Below, piece after piece: positions 53,951 to 61,193 of a DNA stretch of 64,000 nucleotides; the first letter of the stretch is position 1, and each line of letters opens with the position of its first letter. Source of the DNA: Shouchella clausii (GTDB lineage: Bacteria; Bacillota; Bacilli; Bacillales; Bacillaceae_D); the NCBI RefSeq assembly GCF_002250115.1, contig NZ_CP019985.1, positions 1,860,001 to 1,924,000 of the forward strand, read 5' to 3'. Under the pieces are notes generated by a model. The model had not been told where the DNA came from, did not search any database, and was given only the letters and a program-made list of their open reading frames with translations. A program made the translations under genes and the position numbers.

Positions 53951-54865
53951 ATGAATATGGACTATTTAGAAGCGTTTATGTATGTCGTGAAATTCAAAAG
54001 CTTCCATAAAGCTGCTGAGGCGCTTTATTTAACACAGCCATCGATAACAGCACGAATAAAAGGGTTAGAACGGGAGCTAGAGACGCAGTTATTCATTAGG
54101 CAAGGTCGAGGGATTACATTAACGGAAAAAGGCAAAGACTTTATTCCGTTTGCTGAACAAATGATTCGTACGTACCAGCAAAGCAAAGAGAAGCTGAGGA
54201 GTGGATCAAAGAAAAAAAAATTTACGTTTGGCGCGAACATGATTACTGCCCAATATGTCATGCCTGAGTTTATTTGGTTCTTTTCACAACAGCTCCCTAC
54301 GCTTGAATACGACGTTGTGTGTGGTGGAAATGAATATATTTTGGAACGTGTGAGCCGGAAAGAAATTGACGTAGCTTTTGTACGACAGTTAGATAATTAT
54401 TCAGAGGAAATACTTAGTCATTCATTTTTGGATAACTCGATTCATTTAGTCGTTCATCCAAGCCACCCTTTTGCTACAACTCAAATGCCATCAGCCCACC
54501 AAATTGCCCAGGAGCCGCTTGTCTTTTTTGAGTGTGGGGCTTTTAATTGGAACTTAGTTCACAAGCTTTTTGAAGCGCATAACGCTAAAGCGAGGATTCG
54601 TCATAAAGTCGGCAACATGGAGATCGCAAAGTCGTTGATTCTTCACCAGTCAGGCATTGGATTTCTTCCAAAATTGGCAGTGAAAAAAGAACTTGAAACC
54701 GGAGCATTGCGTTCAATCGATGTGAGCCACTTGATGAACTTCAATCAACAGATTGAACGAATTCATTCATCGACTATTAACCTTCCTAAGGAAATCGAGA
54801 AATCCATTGATGAGGCCGCATACCAATTTGAATATGCTGTGCCGCAGTTGAAGGTCAAATCGTAG
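53951..54865 (+). CDS. LysR-family transcriptional regulator of the organosulfur island
   Basis: A 304-residue regulator. The helix-turn-helix shows FHKAAEALYLTQPSITARIK and GLERELETQLFIRQGRG; the effector domain begins near KKKFTFGANMITAQYVMPEF. ATG 53951 has GGGGG eight bases upstream; 53945 and 53957 are alternatives. It diverges from the Opp/Gsi-type operon. B. subtilis controls its ytm operon with the LysR protein YtlI, so this gene may regulate one or more modules of the island. That link is inferred from position only. Confidence 0.87.
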   Translation: MNMDYLEAFMYVVKFKSFHKAAEALYLTQPSITARIKGLERELETQLFIRQGRGITLTEKGKDFIPFAEQMIRTYQQSKEKLRSGSKKKKFTFGANMITAQYVMPEFIWFFSQQLPTLEYDVVCGGNEYILERVSRKEIDVAFVRQLDNYSEEILSHSFLDNSIHLVVHPSHPFATTQMPSAHQIAQEPLVFFECGAFNWNLVHKLFEAHNAKARIRHKVGNMEIAKSLILHQSGIGFLPKLAVKKELETGALRSIDVSHLMNFNQQIERIHSSTINLPKEIEKSIDEAAYQFEYAVPQLKVKS

Positions 54866-55362
54866 GCTTTGTACGCTGTCAGATGTGTAAATAAGATGCT
54901 GTCTTTGCGCACTCGCTTATTTTAACGAGGTAGGTTGATAGAGACAATGGATAAAAGGGTGCTTGAGAGCTGGACTTCCTAAAAGGCGGTTTAGTATGAC
55001 AGGAGATTAGGAATCGCTCGTTTATCATCGTATTCATGCAAATAGAAACGAGAGAGGGATTTTGCACCATCCCAGCCGGAATGACATGAAACCGAGTTTT
55101 GTAAACTGTAAATAAAGAAGAAGAACTCCACGTATGAACTGCCCCTCTCAATTTAAAGCTTTTATCTACGGCATGACTCTTTTGGAGTTATGCCATTTTT
55201 AAACTTCATTATGGAAAGAGATGTCGGCAGCAAGACCACCCTTTCGTTTTTCGAATGAACGGTCGGGTTTTAACCCCCCAAAAAAAGCTCTATCGGACCT
55301 TTGTCGACACACCTTCCCACACGTAACTTACATTGAACAAATTTATGTTAGCTTAAAAGAAA
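54866..55362. other. Intergenic region with one terminator
   Basis: No supported gene. A terminator-like hairpin is present at 55170-55201: GGCATGACTC/GAGTTATGCC with a 5-base loop, followed by ATTTTT on the plus strand. A minus-strand 90-codon frame at 54879-55151 has no ribosome binding site or family. Confidence 0.45.
55170..55201 (+). terminator. Rho-independent terminator
   Basis: The 10-base arms pair with one or two G-T pairs around TTTTG and are followed by ATTTTTAAA. It is 300 bases downstream of the LysR gene, so its partner gene is uncertain and may be a lost gene. Confidence 0.55.
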
Positions 55363-55582
55363 AAGATCGTGAAGTATATTGAAATCCATGGTTCAAGCAT
55401 CTTGGCAGAGTTATTACACACACCACCACTCACGAACTTCATCATAGAGGACAATGGTGAAAATGGGAAGGTAACTCGGATATATCCCATCGAAAATAGA
55501 TCGAAAAGAGTATGCCGTTGTGCGCTCTGGGCGAGATGAAGCGTCAGGTTATTTCTTTGTAGTTACTAAGTTATTTGATTGA
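55363..55582 (+). pseudogene. Frameshifted remnant of an unrecognised small gene
   Basis: One plus frame reads KIVKYIEIHGSSILAELLH, then LTNFIIEDNGENGKVTRIYP, to a stop at 55537-55539. The next frame, overlapping it, reads KEYAVVRSGRDEASGYFFVV to a stop at 55580-55582. The two halves look like one protein broken by a frameshift near 55500. I do not recognise the family. Confidence 0.4.
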
Positions 55583-55862
55583 GAGGCTTATGAAGGGGCT
55601 TACCAAAATTCGATGAAAAGCAGCGGCACGTGGCTGTTGATGTAAAAGCATTTGAGTGTCTTCCGCCTTGTCCTGCAAGGCTATCTTCTAAATTTACGGA
55701 GCGGAGACATTGTTCAAATAGGCTGTATCTGTTTATCCATGTTCGCATCGACTTTTTGAGGAGAAAGAGAAAAGTTCAGATGTAACACACACTAACTTTT
55801 AAAACAATCAAATAAGAAAAAGAGAGCCAGCAATTGACTCTCGATAGTTTTTAATAAAAACA

Positions 55863-55982
55863 TTATGTGAGATGGGAAGACTCTGTCGGTAAGAATGTAA
55901 TATCCACTTTTTCACCGTTTGGGCTAACTCCTAAAGTAAGTGCAACTACTAGAAGCGATAGAAAAACAATCCGTTTAAACAA
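55863..55982 (-). CDS. phr: Phr-type signalling peptide precursor
   Basis: A 39-codon minus-strand gene, too short for usual gene calls. TTG 55982 has AGGAG nine bases upstream. The product starts MFKRIVFLSLLVVALTLGVS, a short basic end plus hydrophobic export segment, followed by a hydrophilic tail ending TFLPTESSHLT. This is the size and plan of Phr precursors, in which a secreted C-terminal penta- or hexapeptide, often ending in Thr, Gly or Ile, is re-imported by Opp to inhibit its Rap partner; SSHLT would fit. It overlaps the rap stop codon by eight bases, as rap-phr pairs do. The adjacent rap is degraded, so this phr is orphaned. Confidence 0.72.
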   Translation of the reverse strand: MFKRIVFLSLLVVALTLGVSPNGEKVDITFLPTESSHLT

Positions 55983-56121
55983 ATTGATCAACTCCTAAAG
56001 TGTTTTGGTACAAACGCGCATCATGCGCAACTTTCATATAATTCAACGCCAGCTTGGTTTTTCCTTCCTTTTCTAGATCTGTAATGGCTTGATCGATCAA
56101 ATCAAAGTTGTTTTCAATAGA
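55975..56121 (-). pseudogene. Rap C-terminal remnant with internal deletion, overlapping phr
   Basis: It translates to SIENNFDLIDQAITDLEKEG, then KTKLALNYMKVAHDARLYQN and ends GVDQFV. Against the remnant at 32228-32430 it lacks the MDFEVGELAEEAA-type stretch between two EKEG segments, as if the near-identical GAAAA(A/G)GAAGGAA runs recombined. All upstream TPR sequence is missing; the DNA joins directly to the end of the DUF418-type gene. Confidence 0.75.
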
Positions 56122-56158
56122 GTGAGCCCCCATCCTGCGGCCATGCCTAGTTGGTTTC

Positions 56159-57159
56159 CTAGATAAGTATTTGTTTTGAGAACAGCACAATTAACATGAT
56201 TTCGTTGTAGATAAAAAACGTAAGCGATCGTTTTCCGAGGGACGTGATCGCCCATACAATACCGCTTGGGTTTGTTATTTTCGGTCCAATTAAGCCAAAG
56301 ATAGCGGCGTAAGCAACACCCCCTAAAATGCCTGTAAGCCATATGCAAGGAGAAAGTTAAGCCGACTAAGGCTGGCGGCAATTCGATCAGTTGGTTGCTG
56401 TATAAGGCATGTGGAACAGCGCCGATTAAGGAAATGGAGAGGCCGTAAACAGCCGCTTTTTTCAGGAATGGTTTGTTCTTTGGGCTTTCATTTAACAAGC
56501 CTTTTTGCCCGAAGTAGATACCTATAAGGATTGATACTCCAACAGGCAGCAGAAAATGAGCGATGAATGGTCCGCCTGTGGCAAATTGGATAAACTGGCT
56601 TGTGACTCGTTCGAAGTAATATGCGTAATTGCCTGGAAGGATCGCGTTTCCATTAAATTGTGCATAGGCCATCCCTATCCATGTGAGCGGCAAAATAACG
56701 ACATAAGCAAGGGATACGGCCATGATGCTTCGAAGTACGGTTTTGTCGCTTCGGAACAGTAGCCAACAACACGCGAGAAGGGCCGTCCCATAGATGGCGA
56801 GAATGTCTTTTCCACCGATTAGAACGGAGAGGATGAAGCCGAATAGAATGCGGAACCAAGCTCTTCGGTAAAGAGATGTTTTTGCATCTTTTATCGGTTT
56901 GTTTCGTTTTAAATAACTGCGCACAATCAAAGTCAGACCGTAGCCGAACAACAACGCAAACATCGCTCTTGCCCGGTTATCAACCAAAAAGACAGAAAGA
57001 TAATTGACGATGGTATCGTACATACTCATACTTTCGGGACGGGTTAACAAGGAGCTGCCCAAAAACAACGATGCATGGGCGAGGGCGACAAGACATAAAA
57101 CCTCTAGCGAGATCAAGTGAAACAAAGCGTTTTTGTCCTAGCTGAGCGATAGGATTCAT
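56159..57159 (-). pseudogene. DUF418/YeiB-type membrane protein, two frameshifts
   Basis: A multi-pass membrane protein. ATG 57159 (after AAAAAGGAGAG) opens MNPIAQLGQKRFVSLDLARG; the coding frame then changes near 57105, where membrane-like sequence continues LCLVALAHASLFLGSSLL. The long central frame is normal for the family (NRARAMFALLFGYGLTLIVR is its hallmark). It shifts again near 56350: GILGGVAYAAIFGLIGPKI and SLTFFIYNEIMLIVLFSKQ are read in another frame to a stop at 56159-56161. Two frameshifts argue for a true pseudogene rather than base-call error. Confidence 0.75.
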
Positions 57160-57404
57160 TTGTGCGTTCTCTCCTTTTTGCGTGATGGTTTCTTCCGTTT
57201 TATGGAAGTTTTAATTTATGATAGCACTGGTAGAATCGCGAGTCGAAACTTACTAGTATCTTTTATTAAAAGAGGAAAATACACATAGGTACTTATTAGT
57301 ACTATAGTTGGAAGGGGAAGTACTTTCTTATGAAAGTAAAAAAATCTTCGATGAACCTTTATAATCAATGAAAGGACATAATCCGTCTAAGAGGGGAACG
57401 TTAA

Positions 57405-58286
57405 ATGGTGAAACAAGCAGATATTATGCGTGTGGCCTTTCAGCTATTCAGTGAAAAGGGCTACTCAGCCACAAGCGTGCAAGAGATTGTCACTATATGT
57501 AAAATGTCCAAGGGTACGTTTTACAAACATTTTTCATCAAAGAAAGAACTCTTTTTTAAACTGTTAGAGCACCGGCATTTTTTGACTGATAGCGAGGAGC
57601 AAGCAATTGAGGAAAGTGGGCTTGAAGCAAAAGAGAAATTTTTGCGGAAAACGGAACTATATATGAGGAGTTTGTATGGCAATCGAAATATCTATCATCT
57701 GATTCCTTTTGTAATGGAGCAAGAAGAGTTCCGGGAATTAGACGAACCAATTAGAGAGTATAAAATTCAATCCTACCATCGTTTAAGGCAGAATATTGAG
57801 CGCGCTTACTCAAGAGAGTTTGACCATGTTTGGGACCTGGTTTTGTTCTATGAGTCGGCTGTAAAAGAGTATGTGGAAGTAGGCTCTTACTATGAAGAGG
57901 AACTTGACTTTTCACATGGGGCGCAAATGGTAGTTTTTTATCTCGATCTCCTGGTGAAGCATGGGGAAGTGAAACAGCCCCTTCTTTCGCACCGTTTGAT
58001 GAAACCATTTTGTAAGTATCAACCAATCCAGACACGCCAGATGTCGGCAAAGGAGGAAGTGGCACGTTTCGTAACTCTTTTAGAGCAGCAAATTGAGGAT
58101 GTGCCTCTATCAGGAACCGAGCGTGATGCACTTCGAGCTAATATAAAGTTGTTAAAAGAAGAACTCAATCAACCGGAGCCACGTCTTATGCTCATTCAGA
58201 CAGTGCTATCATTATTCCAACAGAACGATGCTTTTAAGGCAACCATTGAGGCAATTGCAACGTATTTGCGTGAGGGCTTTAAATGA
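57405..58286 (+). CDS. TetR-family transcriptional regulator
   Basis: A 293-residue regulator. The N-terminal TetR helix-turn-helix is clear: IMRVAFQLFSEKGYSATSVQ and CKMSKGTFYKHFSSKKELFF. The remaining 240 residues form a helical ligand domain longer than the usual 150, with a second part from about 205 (KEEVARFVTLLEQQIEDVPL). The ATG follows AGAGGGGAACG. It diverges from the DUF418-type pseudogene, which may have been its target. The effector is unknown. Confidence 0.87.
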   Translation: MVKQADIMRVAFQLFSEKGYSATSVQEIVTICKMSKGTFYKHFSSKKELFFKLLEHRHFLTDSEEQAIEESGLEAKEKFLRKTELYMRSLYGNRNIYHLIPFVMEQEEFRELDEPIREYKIQSYHRLRQNIERAYSREFDHVWDLVLFYESAVKEYVEVGSYYEEELDFSHGAQMVVFYLDLLVKHGEVKQPLLSHRLMKPFCKYQPIQTRQMSAKEEVARFVTLLEQQIEDVPLSGTERDALRANIKLLKEELNQPEPRLMLIQTVLSLFQQNDAFKATIEAIATYLREGFK

Positions 58287-58311
58287 ATGATTGGGCATAG
58301 CTATGGTGATA

Positions 58312-58344
58312 GAAGGAGTTTCCCGGCGGGGCGGCTCCTTTTTC
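58312..58344 (+). terminator. Rho-independent terminator after the TetR gene
   Basis: AAGGAG/CTCCTT arms with a GC-rich loop are followed by TTTCT, 27 bases after the TetR stop. Confidence 0.6.
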
Positions 58345-58504
58345 TATTGGCTGAGACTGCACCGTCAGTGAAATATTGTGGCGATGTCATTTCTCCATCA
58401 TTTCGAAAAAACAAAAGTATCTCCAAAGGAACTTACAGAGTTGAAAGTGCCTCATTTTTTCCAGTGTGGAACTTGTTTATACTTATTGTAAAGGGGGCAG
58501 AAAA

Positions 58505-59368
58505 ATGGAAGCGCAAATTGCACGCACGATTCGTGAGCATTGGTATGTCCAGTACAGGCAAAATGGGTATCCCCATGTGCAACAAGGATGGGTGTTGCCG
58601 CCAGGGCGAGAGCAAGATTTTGATCCTTTTGTCGTGATGGCTGATGACTGGTTTAAACGAGGGACGTTTTCCGACCATCCTCATCGTGGTTTTCAAACGA
58701 TCACGTATGTGATTGACGGCAGGTTGGAACATTCCGATAACCATGGCGGTTATTCGATTTTGGACGCAGGCGATGTCCAATATATGAATGCCGGTTACGC
58801 CGCCCGCCATGCGGAGGAGGCATTTGCCGATGATGTCATTCATACGTTGCAGTTGTGGGTGAATTTGCCGAAAGCATTAAAGCGCTCGCCTCCCAGTTAC
58901 CAGGACGTCCGTCTGGAAGAAGCGCCAGTAGTCGAAATAGACGGCGGTTTATTGCGCGTTTATGCAGGGAGAGTAGGCGGGGTGACCGGGCCGCTCCGTT
59001 CTGCAGTGCCTGTTCAGATGGTGGAGCTATCGTTACAGGCGGGGGCGGAGTACGATTTAACATTGCCTGCAAGTGACAATGGTCATCTTTATGTGCTGCA
59101 AGGGGAGTTGGCTTTTGGGCCAGAGGCAAACGAAGTCGTTTTAGGAAAAACGGGTGTCGGCTTGTTCAATTGGCCAAATGAAACGGGACAAACCGAAAGC
59201 GTCCTACGTGTCCGTGCCTTGCAGCGATCAAAAGTGCTTGTCTATTCAGGAAAGCCACTGCGCGAACAGGTCGTTGCCCATGGTCCGTTTGTCATGAATA
59301 CGATCGAGGAAATTGAAGAAGCCTATGCTGATTTTCGCGCTGGCAAATTTGGCCCGCCCTCGCAATAA
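58505..59368 (+). CDS. Pirin-family protein
   Basis: A 287-residue bicupin. The N-terminal metal site is visible in SDHPHRGFQTITYVIDGRLE and HSDNHGG. PVQMVELSLQAGAEYDLTLP begins the second cupin and FVMNTIEEIEEAYADFRAGK ends the protein, as in YhhW/pirin proteins. Some members are quercetin dioxygenases, others act as redox-linked regulators. ATG 58505 follows AAGGGGG; an in-frame ATG at 58466 lies before that site. It converges on an HxlR regulator gene three bases away. Confidence 0.9.
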   Translation: MEAQIARTIREHWYVQYRQNGYPHVQQGWVLPPGREQDFDPFVVMADDWFKRGTFSDHPHRGFQTITYVIDGRLEHSDNHGGYSILDAGDVQYMNAGYAARHAEEAFADDVIHTLQLWVNLPKALKRSPPSYQDVRLEEAPVVEIDGGLLRVYAGRVGGVTGPLRSAVPVQMVELSLQAGAEYDLTLPASDNGHLYVLQGELAFGPEANEVVLGKTGVGLFNWPNETGQTESVLRVRALQRSKVLVYSGKPLREQVVAHGPFVMNTIEEIEEAYADFRAGKFGPPSQ

Positions 59369-59371
59369 TGT

Positions 59372-59713
59372 CTATTTCTGTTGTTGCGCCGCCAGATAAG
59401 CATGGTGTGCTTTGCCCCATGCATGCAGTTGCCGCAAAATCGGCTGGAGTGTTTGGCCGTGCTCTGATAGCGAATACTCGACTTTCGGGCGACCTTGGCC
59501 AAAAACGCGGCGCTCGATTAAGTGTTCTTGTTCAAGCTCGCGCAAATGGGCGGTTAGCACTCTTTGGGTGATGTCGGGAATGGCGCGGCGCAACTCATTA
59601 AAGCGCAATGTTGTGTGATAGTCAATGTGAAGAAGGATCAACACTTTCCATTTGCCGATAATCGGCGCTAGCGCTGTGTTCACTAAGCATTCATCGGGGT
59701 GGTAGTTTTCCAT
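59372..59713 (-). CDS. HxlR-family transcriptional regulator
   Basis: A 113-residue winged-helix regulator. ALAPIIGKWKVLILLHI, RFNELRRAIPDITQRVLTAH and LRELEQEHLIERRVFGQG are the family's signature blocks. HxlR proteins often sense thiol or aldehyde stress. It diverges from the amidohydrolase at 59819 and faces the pirin gene; pirin-HxlR neighbours are common in bacilli, so it may control either. Confidence 0.9.
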   Translation of the reverse strand: MENYHPDECLVNTALAPIIGKWKVLILLHIDYHTTLRFNELRRAIPDITQRVLTAHLRELEQEHLIERRVFGQGRPKVEYSLSEHGQTLQPILRQLHAWGKAHHAYLAAQQQK

Positions 59714-59818
59714 AAAAGCAGCCCTCCAATCAAGTCGCTTCCTTTATATTTTACGAAAAACGAAACGGTACGCGCCAATGATTTGTTTTGGCGAGGGATA
59801 AACAAAGGGGGAATTTCA

Positions 59819-61153
59819 TTGACAGACAAAGTGCTTTTTAAAGGCGGCACGATTCTCACACTTGACCACAAGTTGGGTGTTCTGAATGGGGCAGACTTGC
59901 TTGTGGAAGGATCGAAAATTGCTGCTGTGGAGCAAACGATCGAGGGGGTTGACGCCGAAATCGTTGATGCCGCTGGGATGATTGTCATGCCAGGGCTTGT
60001 TGATACGCACCGCCATACGTGGCAGTCGATTATCCGTGGCATTGGCAGTGATTGGTCGTTGCAGACGTATTTACAGTCCATCTATTTTGGCAACCTTGGC
60101 AGCAAACGGCGGCCGGAAGATGATTACATCGCCCAATGGCTAGGTGCTGTTGAGGCCCTCGATGGAGGAGTAACAACGCTTTTAGATTGGACAATGATTA
60201 ACTCGGATGAACATACCGAACAGCTTATAGCTGGGTTGCGTGCTTCAGGCATCCGAGCCCGCTTTGCCTATGGTTCACCTGGGGAAGAGAGCTATTGGAA
60301 CCGAGAGAGCCGGCTCGACTTAGCGGCGAAAGCAGAAGAAGTGAAAAACGCTTATTTTGCCTCAGACGGAGAGCTTGTGACCATGGCGCTGGCGATTCGT
60401 GGGCCAGAATTTTCCTCTTGGGAAGCGACTATTGCTGAAATCGAAGCAGCGCGCCGCCTTGGCCTCGTGTGCAGCATGCATCTCGGCTTTGGCAACTGGG
60501 GTGCACAAGACCGATCTGTCACCAAGTTGCACAAGGCTGGCCTTCTTGGGCCTGATCTAAACATTGTCCATGGAAATGCGATTGCGAACGAGGAGTTGGA
60601 ACTGCTCCGCGATTTCGGCGGCAGCTTGTCGATTACGCCTGAAATTGAAATGATGATGGGGCATGGCTATCCGGTGACGGGGGCTGCGATTGAACGTGGC
60701 GTAACCGCTGCACTAGGAGTGGACGTGGTCACATCGACTGGCGGTGACCTATTTGCGCAAATGAAGTTTGCCTTGCAAGCAGAGCGTGCAAAAGAAAACC
60801 AACGTCTATTGGATGAAGGGATCATGCCTGAACAAGTGCCGTTGTCGACGAAACAAATGCTAGAAGCTGCCACAATCGAGGGGGCAAAAGCGTTAATGCT
60901 TGAAGACAAGATTGGCACACTCACGCCAGGGAAAGAAGCTGATTTGATTATGCTTCGGGGTGATGATGTGAATTTGCTGCCGGTAACGGACCCATTTGGT
61001 GCTGTAGCACAAGCGGCACATCCAGGAAATGTCGATAGCGTCTTTGTCGCAGGCAAAGCAAAAAAGCGCAACGGCCAGTTGGTTGGCATCGATAAAGACA
61101 GGTTGAAAAAGCAAGCGGTCGAGGCGCGTGATTTTATGCTAGCTTCTCGTTAA
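59819..61153 (+). CDS. TRZ/ATZ-type amidohydrolase (cytosine/guanine-deaminase-like)
   Basis: A 444-residue metal-dependent hydrolase of the ATZ/TRZ group. The first metal pair is in GLVDTHRHTWQSIIRGIG, with HLGFGNW and VHGNAIANEELELL contributing later ligands. Where the final aspartate pocket is expected it reads AALGVDVVTSTGGDLFAQMK. TTG 59819 follows AAAGGGGG; the longer frame to 59699 would overlap the divergent HxlR gene. It probably deaminates or hydrolyses an N-heterocycle. A palindromic repeat-like stretch follows at 61154-61206. Confidence 0.82.
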   Translation: MTDKVLFKGGTILTLDHKLGVLNGADLLVEGSKIAAVEQTIEGVDAEIVDAAGMIVMPGLVDTHRHTWQSIIRGIGSDWSLQTYLQSIYFGNLGSKRRPEDDYIAQWLGAVEALDGGVTTLLDWTMINSDEHTEQLIAGLRASGIRARFAYGSPGEESYWNRESRLDLAAKAEEVKNAYFASDGELVTMALAIRGPEFSSWEATIAEIEAARRLGLVCSMHLGFGNWGAQDRSVTKLHKAGLLGPDLNIVHGNAIANEELELLRDFGGSLSITPEIEMMMGHGYPVTGAAIERGVTAALGVDVVTSTGGDLFAQMKFALQAERAKENQRLLDEGIMPEQVPLSTKQMLEAATIEGAKALMLEDKIGTLTPGKEADLIMLRGDDVNLLPVTDPFGAVAQAAHPGNVDSVFVAGKAKKRNGQLVGIDKDRLKKQAVEARDFMLASR

Positions 61154-61193
61154 AGCGCGTTTACTGCACCTAGACTTTAGAGGCGAAGCGCGT

